This document shows positions 43,476 through 52,587 of a stretch of 64,000 bases of DNA, piece by piece; position 1 is the stretch's first letter; each line of letters starts with the position of its first letter. A program made the position numbers and the translations under genes. The stretch is from Nitrospira sp. (lineage in GTDB: Bacteria > Nitrospirota > Nitrospiria > Nitrospirales > Nitrospiraceae), in NCBI GenBank assembly GCA_016715825.1, contig JADJXO010000013.1, forward strand, positions 1-64,000. Reading direction: 5' to 3'. Under the pieces are notes generated by a model, which was given only the letters and a program-made list of their open reading frames with translations, was not told the DNA's origin and did no database searches.

Positions 43476-44504
43476 ATGCCCTTCGCTGAGATCATAGGAC
43501 ACGAACACCCCATCAGCATACTCCAGGCAAGTATGCGTAATGGGCGCCTGGCCCATGCCTATCTCTTCCACGGCGAGGCCCGGATCGGAAAGTGGATGAC
43601 TGCCCTACGGCTAGCCCAGGCCTTGAACTGTGAAGAACCGAGCACCCTGGACAATTCCGACAGCTGTGGCCACTGTCGATCCTGCTTGCAAATCGCGACT
43701 CGGACTCACCCTGACTGTTTCGTGATCGAACCGGACCCCGAATCATCAACACCGCAAATCAAAATTGAGCAGGTCCGAGAGATCGAACAGCAATTCATCT
43801 ATCGACCACTCCTCGGGGAACGGAAGATCTGTCTGATCGACGAAGCCGATCGTTTGACCATCGGTGCAGCCAATGCACTGCTCAAGACTTTGGAAGAACC
43901 ACCTGGGCATGGACTTTTTATCCTTGTGACCAGCCGACCACATGCACTTCCGATCACCATCCGATCACGCTGTCACGCACTCCGCTTTACCGCCCCGGCC
44001 CTGACACAAGTCGAAGCGGCAGTGATACTCACACGTGAGCTTCCGCCGAGTGATGCCCATTTCCTGGCCGTCCTTGCTGATGGACGCATAGGAGAAGCGC
44101 TCAAAACCAACGTTGCCGAGGTTCGGACACGACAACACGAATGGCTCACATTGGTGAAGCCACAGTCTTTGGCATCAAGCACGGCTATCCTCTTAGCAGC
44201 CGAGAGTCTAGCCAAGTCCGACCGCGGAGAGGAAACGCTCATCTGGCTCACGCGATGGATCCGCGATCTTGCCATCCTCATCATCGGTGGAGACCGAGAC
44301 CAGATTCTTCATCTCGACCAGCTCGCCGACTTGCAGCACTACGCCCAGCGGGCGGACATCGACCAGCTTGTGACTCTTTTGAGTGACATCGAGCGAACCC
44401 GGCAGCAAGCCACGCGGCATCTGAATATGCAGATGGCTCTCGAAACGACCCTTCTTCGTTTGCGTGAAGCGCTCGGCCTCGTCTCAACCGGTGTCTCCGC
44501 CTAG
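43476..44504 (+). CDS. holB: DNA polymerase III subunit delta prime
   Basis: A 342-residue clamp-loader subunit. N-terminal IIGHEHPISILQASMRNGRLAHAYLFHGEARIGKWM has a Trp where an active Walker A would have Ser/Thr, as expected for the ATPase-dead delta prime. A zinc site is present (CGHCRSC and an upstream Cys), then ERKICLIDEADRLTIGAANALLKTLEEPP and TSRPHALPITIRSRCHALRF (SRC motif). Positioned between tmk and metG. Confidence 0.9.
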   Translation: MPFAEIIGHEHPISILQASMRNGRLAHAYLFHGEARIGKWMTALRLAQALNCEEPSTLDNSDSCGHCRSCLQIATRTHPDCFVIEPDPESSTPQIKIEQVREIEQQFIYRPLLGERKICLIDEADRLTIGAANALLKTLEEPPGHGLFILVTSRPHALPITIRSRCHALRFTAPALTQVEAAVILTRELPPSDAHFLAVLADGRIGEALKTNVAEVRTRQHEWLTLVKPQSLASSTAILLAAESLAKSDRGEETLIWLTRWIRDLAILIIGGDRDQILHLDQLADLQHYAQRADIDQLVTLLSDIERTRQQATRHLNMQMALETTLLRLREALGLVSTGVSA

Positions 44505-44540
44505 AAATCGACGTACTCAACCTGATATCTTGCCCTCGCA

Positions 44541-46508
44541 ATGGCGAAGGACAACAATTTTTACATCACGACGCCGATCTACTATGTGAACGACGTTCCG
44601 CATATCGGCCACGCCTACACCACAGTGGCAGCCGACGTGCTGGCTCGTTATTGGCGGCTGCGCGGACGCGAGGTATTCTTTCTCACCGGCCTTGATGAAC
44701 ATGGCCAAAAGGTCCAGCAAGCGGCAACCAAGGCCGGTATCGATCCGCAGACACACTGCGACAAATTGGCACCGCAATTTGAGAACCTCTGGAAGAAGCT
44801 GACTATCTCGAATAGTGCCTTTATCCGAACAACAGACCCGCAACACGAATCCGTTGTTCAGCGATACCTAAAACAACTCTATGACCAGAACCTGATCTAC
44901 AAAGATTCCTATACCGGCTGGTACTGCACATTCGACGAACGGTTCTGGACTGAAAAAGATGTCGAGAACGGAGTCTGTCCCGACTGCAAACGCCCCGTCG
45001 AGCAGCTCAGCGAACACAATTACTTCTTCAAGATGGGGCAATACCAAGACCAACTGCTCGACCATATTAAGAAAAACCCATCGTTCATCAGGCCTGAATC
45101 ACGCCGAAATGAAGTCCTAGGATTTCTGCAAACTCAGAAACTCGGTGACCTTTCGATCTCGAGACCGAAATCGCGACTCTCCTGGGGTATCGAACTACCA
45201 TTTGATACCAACTATGTGACCTATGTTTGGTTCGACGCGCTCGCGAACTACATCTCTGCCCTCGAGTACAAATTGGCCACTCCATCCGTTGAACAGTATT
45301 GGCCTGCTTCCGTCCATCTCGTCGGCAAAGACATTCTCACAACCCATGCTGTCTATTGGTCTGCCATGCTAATGGCACTCAAGCTCCCACTTCCGGAGAA
45401 GATCTTTGCCCACGGCTGGTGGACGGTCGACGGCGAGAAGATGTCGAAAAGCCGCGGCAACGTTGTCGATCCGAACAAAATAGTCGACGAATTCGGCGCG
45501 GATGCATTTCGATATTTCTTATTGCGCGAAGTGCCGTTTGGCCAAGATGGGGATTTCTCACAGGGCGCCATGATCACCCGCGTCAATAGCGACCTTGCCA
45601 ATGGGTTGGGTAATCTCCTCAGCCGGACGCTGACGCTGATTGAACGAACCCAGGCAGGACAAGTACCAGCCCCTGAGACAATCGGGCCACTAGAGCAAGA
45701 GTTGCAGGGGGCTGCAGTGGGACTCTTGAACGAAACACTCCCGCACTATTTCGAACAGCTGGAGTTCAATCGAGCCCTCGAATCGATTTGGCAAGTTGTC
45801 CAGCTGGCGAATCAGTACGTCGACAAGACCGCACCATGGACGTTGGCAAAGACTGATCGCGATGCCGCACAACTCAAAACCGTCCTCTACACCATGGCAG
45901 AGACACTCCGCTGCCTCAGCTTGGCAGCCTATCCCATTATCCCCAAGAGCGTGCAATCACTCTGTACCCAACTTGGCCTCTCCGTTGATTTCGCCAACCC
46001 GTTACTAAAACACAAGATTGAATGGGGCGGCCTGAAACCAGGCACCACCATCCACAAAGGCCAGTCACTTTTCCCACGTATTGAAAAACAACCAGGAGCG
46101 AGACCCGTGACCGAACTATCTGTTCCTTCACAGCCGACGGCTGCTACTCCTACGCCCTCAGCACCCCAAGTACCGTCCGCTACACCACAGATCACCATCG
46201 ACGAATTCATAAAGATTCAGCTCAAGACGGCAAAGGTACTCTCCGCCGAACGGGTGCCGAAGTCGGAGAAGTTGATTAAGTTGCAGGTCTCCGTCGGCAC
46301 AGAGCAACGCCAGATCGTCGCCGGAATCGGAAAGAAGTACGAGCTGGATGCGCTGATCGGCAAGACAATCGTGATTGTGGCGAATCTGAGGCCGGCCAAG
46401 CTCATGGGTATCGAATCACAGGGGATGGTACTTGCAGCAGGAGACGCTGACGTCCGAGGGCTGCTCACCGTCTTGGAAGAAGTCGATCCAGGCACGAAGG
46501 TGAAATGA
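44541..46508 (+). CDS. metG: Methionyl-tRNA synthetase
   Basis: A 655-residue class I synthetase. HIGH is in YYVNDVPHIGHAYTTVAADVLARY, KMSKS in DGEKMSKSRGNVVDPNK, and a zinc knot occurs at CTFDERFWTEKDVENGVCPDCKRP. The anticodon-binding helices follow. The C-terminal 110 residues form a dimerising tRNA-binding domain of the Trbp111 type (IQLKTAKVLSAERVPKSEKL). The linker is proline/threonine-rich. The stop overlaps the next start as ATGA. Confidence 0.97.
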   Translation: MAKDNNFYITTPIYYVNDVPHIGHAYTTVAADVLARYWRLRGREVFFLTGLDEHGQKVQQAATKAGIDPQTHCDKLAPQFENLWKKLTISNSAFIRTTDPQHESVVQRYLKQLYDQNLIYKDSYTGWYCTFDERFWTEKDVENGVCPDCKRPVEQLSEHNYFFKMGQYQDQLLDHIKKNPSFIRPESRRNEVLGFLQTQKLGDLSISRPKSRLSWGIELPFDTNYVTYVWFDALANYISALEYKLATPSVEQYWPASVHLVGKDILTTHAVYWSAMLMALKLPLPEKIFAHGWWTVDGEKMSKSRGNVVDPNKIVDEFGADAFRYFLLREVPFGQDGDFSQGAMITRVNSDLANGLGNLLSRTLTLIERTQAGQVPAPETIGPLEQELQGAAVGLLNETLPHYFEQLEFNRALESIWQVVQLANQYVDKTAPWTLAKTDRDAAQLKTVLYTMAETLRCLSLAAYPIIPKSVQSLCTQLGLSVDFANPLLKHKIEWGGLKPGTTIHKGQSLFPRIEKQPGARPVTELSVPSQPTAATPTPSAPQVPSATPQITIDEFIKIQLKTAKVLSAERVPKSEKLIKLQVSVGTEQRQIVAGIGKKYELDALIGKTIVIVANLRPAKLMGIESQGMVLAAGDADVRGLLTVLEEVDPGTKVK

Positions 46509-47359
46509 CGCGATTATCCCCCCTCTCACGTACACTCATCCTCTCACTCTTTCAGTTTTCCAGCCTTCTGACTCCAGCCAACAGCCAAATACTTCCCCAC
46601 ATACCCCTCAACGGGCCTCAACCAACGACAGTCGTTGTCCGCGTCGTCGCTCACGGAGCCATGGTGTTGGGACAAGAGGTCGGCGGAGCACGTATCACCA
46701 TCACCGATGTAGAAACTGGCTCAATTTTAGCAACTGGTTTGCAACAGGGGGAGGCTGGTGATCAGAATCAAGTCATGCGTACTCCTCGCGTGATGGAAGA
46801 ACCCATCTATAGCTCTCGTCCCTCCGCCGCTTTTACCACCACCTTGCAGCTACAAAAACCGACAGTGGTGGAAATTGCGGCCGAAGGGCCCTTGGCTTAC
46901 CCCGCCTCATCGCAACGCACCAGCAAGACCCTCCTCTTGGTACCAGGTGAGGACCTCGCCAACGACGGTATTGTCCTCCACCTCTATGGCTATCTCGTCC
47001 ATATTGAACACCCTACCCCACACAAGCCATTGATTGCCAAAGACGATGTCAAGCTGCGGGTATCGATCAGAACTCTGTCCGGTTCCCTCATCCGTCCCTA
47101 TGGCGATTGGGACTCCAGGAAGATACGAATTTATGGAGAGGTGTTGATCGGTGACCGAGTCATAGAACGACTGCAGATGTTCTACGATGAGAGGAGTCGA
47201 ACGTTTGAAGCACCCTTCTTTGTGCCACCATCAGGAGACGCTCCCGGCAGCCTCACGCTGCGCGTCATCGCAGCCGACCTCTCAACCGGCAATTCAGGAA
47301 TGGACCAGGCCAACTATCCCGTGTTGAGCGAACGCGTTTCTTCAACGCCGTCGCGGTGA
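46505..47359 (+). CDS. Secreted protein of unknown function
   Basis: 284 residues with an N-terminal signal peptide (LILSLFQFSSLLTPANSQ). The mature part is beta-rich and proline-poor, like an Ig-type or envelope domain: VVVRVVAHGAMVLGQEVGGARITI, FTTTLQLQKPTVVEIAAEGP, and KLRVSIRTLSGSLIRPYGDW. No family recognised. Overlapping metG by four bases, it is probably translated with it. Exported; role unknown. Confidence 0.7.
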   Translation: MTRLSPLSRTLILSLFQFSSLLTPANSQILPHIPLNGPQPTTVVVRVVAHGAMVLGQEVGGARITITDVETGSILATGLQQGEAGDQNQVMRTPRVMEEPIYSSRPSAAFTTTLQLQKPTVVEIAAEGPLAYPASSQRTSKTLLLVPGEDLANDGIVLHLYGYLVHIEHPTPHKPLIAKDDVKLRVSIRTLSGSLIRPYGDWDSRKIRIYGEVLIGDRVIERLQMFYDERSRTFEAPFFVPPSGDAPGSLTLRVIAADLSTGNSGMDQANYPVLSERVSSTPSR

Positions 47360-47689
47360 GCAATATCCTCACATTATCATCCTATGTCCTCGATTCAGTG
47401 ATCGATTCCACCAGGAAACCGATTTATGGAACGGATTTAGCATGACGTCCATAAATGGCTCTCGACAGTGAGTCCAGCTTTATCGACTCTGGTGCATTCT
47501 CAGCTGTATCGAGGCACTGTGGCTCATTGGTTATCGTTACTGGTCGACCGGATGGGACGAAACTGAACGGGATACCATCGCGTCCGGACAGTGGATACCC
47601 GTTCTCATTTCCTTACGTCTTCATGGAGAGTCCACATGAGCCGACAGGATCCTCACCAGGTCATTCGCACATGATGGGAAAGGACTGTG
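47360..47689 (+). other. 330-base gap, possible frameshifted remnant
   Basis: No firm gene. In one frame 47453-47560 reads WLSTVSPALSTLVHSQLYRG and on, and after a one-base shift the next frame reads WDETERDTIASGQWIPVLIS and ends in an ATGA-type stop near 47637. The combined peptide is protein-like, but no in-frame start or family is seen. It could be a broken small gene once coupled to the downstream GTPase. Confidence 0.3.
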
Positions 47690-48700
47690 ATGGGGCCACT
47701 CTATTTGTCCACAGAAGGAATGCCGGATGCAGAACAGATGTTGCTCTCTATGATTTTCTCATTTGCCAGCGACCGGCTGACACGAGATTGGACCATACGG
47801 CAAGGTAGTGACAGCCATGTCGTGATTTACGATTTCACCAATCCTCGGGCTCGGTTAGCTTGGGAACGAAACCGAGCCTCGACACATCCCATTCCTGTGG
47901 TACTTTCAGAAGACCCCATCCCGAATCTGCAGTGGGTTCTCCAAAAGCCCCTTCGAACGCAAAGTCTTGTTCCGTTCCTCAACCAGCTATCTGAATGGAT
48001 GGACAGCCAGGGTATCCAGCAGTCTGAGGCATCGTCTACATCTCCGCCTCAAGATGACACATTCAGCTCGCTGAAGAAACGCCTGGTACAGGTTGTTTCT
48101 TCCCGCTTCTCTCAAGGAGGCAATCTCCACGACTTGAAACTCATCATTGTCGGCAATGTGGCCGCAGGAAAATCTACCGCCATACGCACGATCAGTGACA
48201 TTCGGCCGGTCAATACCGACGTGTCCGCTTCAGACTCGGTCTCGATCTTGAAGCCCAGGACAACGGTAGCAATGGATTATGGTGAGCTGTCCATCGGGGG
48301 AGGGAGAACGCTTCGACTGTACGGCACACCCGGCCAACGGCGGTTTGATTTCATGAGCAAGATCCTCTGCCGCGGAGCATTAGGCCTCGTCGTGTTGATC
48401 GATAATCGTGTAAAAGCTCCACTGGCTGAGCTAGATTACTACTCGGCTCTATTCTCCGACTTGGTCGATCAATCAGCGATGGTGGTTGGTGTAACCCATC
48501 GCGACCAAGCCCCGGAACCCGGATTAGATCGGTATGAATGGCGTCTTAAAGCCTTCCACAAGCCATGGCCGGTATTCTCCGTTGATCCACGAAACAAATC
48601 CGATGTCATCACACTACTTGATGCATTAGTCACAATGCTCGAATATCCACAAGGACGAATGTGGGAGGACTTCAGCCATGAGCATTCTCATCGTCGATGA
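47690..48700 (+). CDS. Small GTPase with extra N-terminal domain (MglA/SRP-receptor-like)
   Basis: 336 residues from ATG at 47690 (a GTG lies three bases before) with AAAGGA upstream. Residues 1-110 are an unrecognised alpha/beta domain. The GTPase part has P-loop VGNVAAGKSTAIR (155-165), G3 YGTPGQRRFDFM (211-222) and a degenerate G4 VTHRDQ (268-273) in place of NKxD. It belongs to the bacterial Ras-like COG2229 type. The response regulator starts inside its last 23 bases, so the two are coupled and may share a signalling role. Confidence 0.75.
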   Translation: MGPLYLSTEGMPDAEQMLLSMIFSFASDRLTRDWTIRQGSDSHVVIYDFTNPRARLAWERNRASTHPIPVVLSEDPIPNLQWVLQKPLRTQSLVPFLNQLSEWMDSQGIQQSEASSTSPPQDDTFSSLKKRLVQVVSSRFSQGGNLHDLKLIIVGNVAAGKSTAIRTISDIRPVNTDVSASDSVSILKPRTTVAMDYGELSIGGGRTLRLYGTPGQRRFDFMSKILCRGALGLVVLIDNRVKAPLAELDYYSALFSDLVDQSAMVVGVTHRDQAPEPGLDRYEWRLKAFHKPWPVFSVDPRNKSDVITLLDALVTMLEYPQGRMWEDFSHEHSHRR

Positions 48701-49298
48701 CTCATTGATCGATCGAAGCTTGACGGAAGGGATTCTCCACAAGTCCGGATATCCTGATACGATCACCATGGATTCCGCACATGCTGCATACGCGTACTTG
48801 GAGCAGGAATCGCGTCATCCGGAGTCGCCCACGGTCGACCTGATTCTCATGGACATCATGATGCCGAGAATCAACGGGCTTGCAGCTTGTCGATCGATCA
48901 AGGCTGATCCACGACTGGCGGATATCCCTTTGGTCATGGTGACCGCCAACACGGACGAGGAGAGTCTGCGACAGGCATTTGCCGCAGGTGCAATCGACTA
49001 CATCAGAAAGCCGATCCTGGCCGTTGAACTGGTTGCGCGCGTCTTCACGATTCTGACGATGCAAACCGAGATGACCATGCGGAAACGCCGGGAGCGGGAC
49101 CTGGCAGCAGCCATGCAAGAGATCAAAGCGTTGCGCGGCTGTGCGCCCATCTGCGCTTCATGCAAACGCATTCAGGGTCCAGGGGGAAAATGGGAAACCC
49201 TTGAAGAGTTTGTGAAGACCCATTCCGATTTCCGCATCGATGACGCACTGTGTCAGTATTGTGTCGAACACTGGCAACACGATCACACAGCAGCCTAG
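48678..49298 (+). CDS. Response regulator with C-terminal cysteine motif
   Basis: 206 residues. Receiver domain: Asp7/8 acidic pocket, phospho-acceptor Asp59 in LILMDIMMPRING, Thr89 in VTAN, Lys111 in YIRKP. After a helix (MRKRRERDLAAAMQEIKAL) comes CAPICASCKRIQGPGGKWETLEEFV and LCQYCVEHW, the IPICSSCKKI-type zinc/cysteine module seen in other regulators. No DNA-binding or GGDEF domain, so it probably acts through a protein partner. Its start lies inside the upstream GTPase gene. Confidence 0.88.
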   Translation: MSILIVDDSLIDRSLTEGILHKSGYPDTITMDSAHAAYAYLEQESRHPESPTVDLILMDIMMPRINGLAACRSIKADPRLADIPLVMVTANTDEESLRQAFAAGAIDYIRKPILAVELVARVFTILTMQTEMTMRKRRERDLAAAMQEIKALRGCAPICASCKRIQGPGGKWETLEEFVKTHSDFRIDDALCQYCVEHWQHDHTAA

Positions 49299-49429
49299 CC
49301 GCCACTGTGCGATCTCGACGCTGTCACCTGATTGATCTCCCTACCCACCAAGATAAGCTCCTGACCACACCCTGCGTTGAGATAGTGAACTAGCATACCC
49401 TGGTTTTTCCTCCTCTCTCTCCACTCGCC

Positions 49430-50440
49430 ATGCGGACTTCCCAGAATATAAACATTCGGCAAGGCTTGCCGCGTCGCATGGCCCATGCGAAACTGTCAGC
49501 CATGACGGCCTTGCCCTCATATTCACATCTCCGATCACGGCTTCAACTTGCCCTCGCCATCAATGCCGTGATCATCACGGCCGAATTTTTCGGAGGTTGG
49601 CTGCTTGACAGTATCAGCCTCATGAGCGATGCGAGTCACAATCTCGTCGACCAGGGTTCGCTGTTCCTCGCCCTTTATGCTCATCTCCTGACGGCGCGCC
49701 CTGCTTCTGAAACCCGAACCTTCGGCTATCACCGCGCCGGCATCCTTGCCGCATTTCTCAACAGCTTCATCCTGTTGTTAACCGCGGTTGGGATTGCCAT
49801 CGTCGGCATGAAGCGACTTCTGCACCCGGTTCCTGTCGACGGCACATGGGTTATGGCCGTGGCCGCCGTCAGTTTTGTGGCCAATCTCGGCATCGCCCTG
49901 CTGCTCCAGCATGGAGCGAAGGACGATCTGAATATCCGAGGTGCATTCTGGCACATGCTGGGAGACGCCTGGGTGTCGCTCGGAGTCATCATCAGCGGCG
50001 GGGCGATTCTCCTCACAGGCTGGACTATTCTGGACCCGCTCATCAGCTTGCTGATCGTCGGGGTCATTCTCCGAGGAGCTTGGCCGATCTTTAAAGAATC
50101 GATGGATGTCCTGTTGGAATCGACTCCTCCAGGTATCAGCGTCTCTCACATCGCAACGACCATGGAGTCGATTCCCGGCGTCAAGAACGTACATGATCTC
50201 CACATCTGGGCTGTCGAGCCTCGCCTCGTCATGTTGACCAGCCATGTCATGATCGAACCGCATTGCACTCCACTCGAGCTACTGCAACTGATCCAAAACC
50301 GGATCACCACAGACTTCGGCATCAAACACATGACCATTCAACTGGAAACCGAATGCAGTGAGACCGACGACATACACTGCGACCTGCGGAAACTGACAGA
50401 ACAGCACAAGGACGCTCATTCCCTCGTACACCATCACTAG
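49430..50440 (+). CDS. Cation diffusion facilitator (CzcD/ZitB-type) metal exporter
   Basis: A 336-residue inner-membrane metal efflux protein with six membrane segments. The transport site is in DSISLMSDASHNLVDQGS and FWHMLGDAWVSLGVII (the HD-type residues of the family), with FGYHRAGILAAF between. The C-terminal cytoplasmic domain has GVKNVHDLHIWAVEPRLVMLTSHV and ends Asp/His-rich. Substrate probably zinc or a similar divalent ion. The first 20 residues may not be translated; starts at 49478 and 49502 are also possible. Confidence 0.9.
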   Translation: MRTSQNINIRQGLPRRMAHAKLSAMTALPSYSHLRSRLQLALAINAVIITAEFFGGWLLDSISLMSDASHNLVDQGSLFLALYAHLLTARPASETRTFGYHRAGILAAFLNSFILLLTAVGIAIVGMKRLLHPVPVDGTWVMAVAAVSFVANLGIALLLQHGAKDDLNIRGAFWHMLGDAWVSLGVIISGGAILLTGWTILDPLISLLIVGVILRGAWPIFKESMDVLLESTPPGISVSHIATTMESIPGVKNVHDLHIWAVEPRLVMLTSHVMIEPHCTPLELLQLIQNRITTDFGIKHMTIQLETECSETDDIHCDLRKLTEQHKDAHSLVHHH

Positions 50441-50470
50441 CCTCTTCTGATTTCGATTGGTGATCGCAAA

Positions 50471-50518
50471 GGACGGAGATAGACACCTTCGGCGGACCGC
50501 CGAGGAGTGTCGCCGTCC
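50471..50518. repeat. Long interrupted hairpin between convergent genes
   Basis: Nested complementary arms GGACGG/CCGTCC, GACAC/GTGTC and TCGGCGG/CCGCCGA pair in order, 18 base pairs in 48 bases, symmetric around 50496. It lies between the ends of the CDF and YcbK-like genes, where a bidirectional terminator is expected, but no T-run follows on either strand. A REP-like or structured RNA element is also possible. Confidence 0.65.
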
Positions 50519-50608
50519 GACCGATGTGGCACGACAATGTTTCGCAAAAGAGAACCGAGGCAGGGTTCAATTCGAAGCGTTTACTGATGGACAGCGTCTG
50601 AGGAAGGA

Positions 50609-51181
50609 TTACCAGAACCGGAAAGGACCGGAGTCTAAATGCACGAACCTCGAACGCTTATAAAAGCCAACCCCTCCGTATCGTAATTCCAATGCTGCCT
50701 GACGAAGCTGCTTCGGGTGCACACCTTCGATCATCAGATCAATAGCCTGCCCCTGCATATGGAGGCTGTTTCTGGCAGCATGCCCACCTTTCCGCACGAG
50801 GATGGCATTGTATTCGGGAGACCGGAAACCTGAAATAAAATGGATGTCCCTTTTAGTCCCAAGTTGTTTCTGCACCAAATTCACATGCTCCAACACACGG
50901 ACGTCGATAGCCCCGACCTCGCCCGAGTGATGACAGCGCATCAGATAATTCACATCGTCCAGCGCCTCAAGGTCGTAGTTACCCGCCTCGTCGCGATAGG
51001 TCACGTCCAACCATTCGTCCGTCCACGCATTCACCAATGTCAGCCGTCCCTCGGGAAGCTCACGTGCCTGAACCGGCGGTGGACCAATGAACCGTCCGCT
51101 GAGCAGCAAGCTTCCTACCACAGACGCCTGCAGAAATGCGCGGCGAGTCCAGACCCATTTGGACCTATCGGCACTATTCAC
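50609..51181 (-). CDS. YcbK/DUF882-type murein peptidase, Tat-exported
   Basis: A 190-residue exported protein. The signal has a twin-arginine pattern (TRRAFLQASVVGSLLLSGRF), suggesting export in a folded state. The catalytic domain is the M15/YcbK type with FISGFRSPEYNAILVRKGG, HAARNSLHMQGQAIDLMI (His and Asp zinc ligands) and RFVHLDSGPFR. Likely trims peptidoglycan cross-links or stems. It stands alone on the minus strand among plus-strand genes. Confidence 0.85.
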   Translation of the reverse strand: MNSADRSKWVWTRRAFLQASVVGSLLLSGRFIGPPPVQARELPEGRLTLVNAWTDEWLDVTYRDEAGNYDLEALDDVNYLMRCHHSGEVGAIDVRVLEHVNLVQKQLGTKRDIHFISGFRSPEYNAILVRKGGHAARNSLHMQGQAIDLMIEGVHPKQLRQAALELRYGGVGFYKRSRFVHLDSGPFRFW

Positions 51182-51504
51182 AGGAACACTCCTTACTTGG
51201 GTGGAGAAAGTTCACCACGGTGGGTGGTGTCGGTCTGACGCTTGTAACAAAAAAACAATTATGGGGTCAACCCAAAATTCTTTCTTCCATCCGGCGTTCA
51301 CAGCCCCCGTCGCATTCCCAAAAGATGTCGAGACGGCTTCCGTTGCCTGGACTCAAGACAAAAAAGACTCCGAGGTACTACGTCATGGATGGAGCTGATC
51401 GGCCCCATCCTGCATTCATCGTTTGTACGTACCACTAGATATCCTTTATTGCTAGACAGTATCGAGCCCCATCGGTATGATCAACGCGTATCCTTAGAAG
51501 AACT
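51182..51504. other. 323-base gap, nothing recognised
   Basis: Between divergent genes (a minus-strand peptidase and a plus-strand response regulator). Overlapping frames have poor coding quality. No firm promoter, terminator or RNA was found. It presumably holds promoters for both neighbours. Confidence 0.5.
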
Positions 51505-51867
51505 ATGGCAACTATTCTAGTCATTGATGATGAACCATCCATCCGAGGACTTCTCAAAGAGGTCCTAGAAAAGGCGGGGCACCGCGTGCTTCAGGCTGAG
51601 GATGGGCGCAAAGGATTGACGCTCTATCAGCAGGAACCGGTCGATCTTGTCATCATGGATTTGTTGATGCCTGAGACCGACGGCCTGGAAGCCACCCTGC
51701 AGCTCACCCGGGAATATCTCGACGCCAAAGTGATTGCGATTACAGGCGCTCAAGGCGACCAGAACTTCTTGGATGTCGCCAAACTCTTCGGCGCTCGACG
51801 CGCGTTTGAAAAGCCGTTCGACATCAACAAGCTGCTTGAAGCAGTAGAAGAAGAACTCGCTGCTTAG
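51505..51867 (+). CDS. Single-domain response regulator
   Basis: A 120-residue stand-alone CheY-like receiver. Asp8/9 acidic residues, phospho-Asp52 in LVIMDLLMPETDG, Thr80 in AITGA and Lys103 in FEKPFD are all present, so it should be phosphorylated. No output domain. No kinase is encoded nearby, so its partner is elsewhere. Confidence 0.92.
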   Translation: MATILVIDDEPSIRGLLKEVLEKAGHRVLQAEDGRKGLTLYQQEPVDLVIMDLLMPETDGLEATLQLTREYLDAKVIAITGAQGDQNFLDVAKLFGARRAFEKPFDINKLLEAVEEELAA

Positions 51868-52045
51868 ACACCTGGAAGTCGTTCACTCCCCTGTCTCAGC
51901 CTATTCATCGACGCCAGCTTAGGCCAGATTGTATCCGCTGAAACATCCTGCCGTGACTCTCGGCGGCCGACTTGATACCAACACCGATCCCGGATGTGAT
52001 CCAGGATATATTGGCTCGATCACGCTCTCTGTGCGATGATCGTAC

Positions 52046-52540
52046 ATGGACCGTAATTCACCACAAAGGATCGCACTCTTCACAGGACTAAAACAAGACA
52101 AGCGCATACTGATCTGGTTTGGGATTTTCGTCCTCGCGCTCGCACCCATGTTCCCTGTGAGTAATTTCGTCGGACACGCGCACTGGGAGCACGTCCGGTG
52201 GATTCCCTTTCAGGGTTTCTCCTGGTCCAAAAACATGCTCAAGGACATTATCACCAACACCCTGTGGTTCATGCCGTTCGGGTACCTGCTCCACAACCAA
52301 CTGAATTGGAATTCACGCTCTCGTTGGACTATTGCTGCAATTATCACCATCGCAGGCGGCGTCTCACTTTCCAACGAACTCTTCCAAGTCTTCTGCCACA
52401 GTCGCTACCCATCGATGACGGATGTCGCGTGTAATGTGGCTGGCGCGGGTCTTGGTAGCTACTGTGCCGTGAAATGGCCGTATGAGAAGTGCTACGGAGC
52501 CGTGAGCAGCTATTTCACGAGCCGTTCAGAGCTCTCCTAA
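52046..52540 (+). CDS. VanZ-family membrane protein
   Basis: A 164-residue membrane protein with four hydrophobic segments. The VanZ pattern is present: RWIPFQGFSWSKNMLKDIITN TLWFMPFGYLLH, then GGVSLSNELFQVF and the conserved SMTDVACNVAGAGLG. The family lies near antibiotic-resistance and glycan genes; the exact reaction is unknown. It is isolated here by 178- and 47-base gaps. Confidence 0.85.
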   Translation: MDRNSPQRIALFTGLKQDKRILIWFGIFVLALAPMFPVSNFVGHAHWEHVRWIPFQGFSWSKNMLKDIITNTLWFMPFGYLLHNQLNWNSRSRWTIAAIITIAGGVSLSNELFQVFCHSRYPSMTDVACNVAGAGLGSYCAVKWPYEKCYGAVSSYFTSRSELS

Positions 52541-52587
52541 CCGTTCGATCAACTCCAACCACTGGACACATCGGAAATCTGGTTCGT

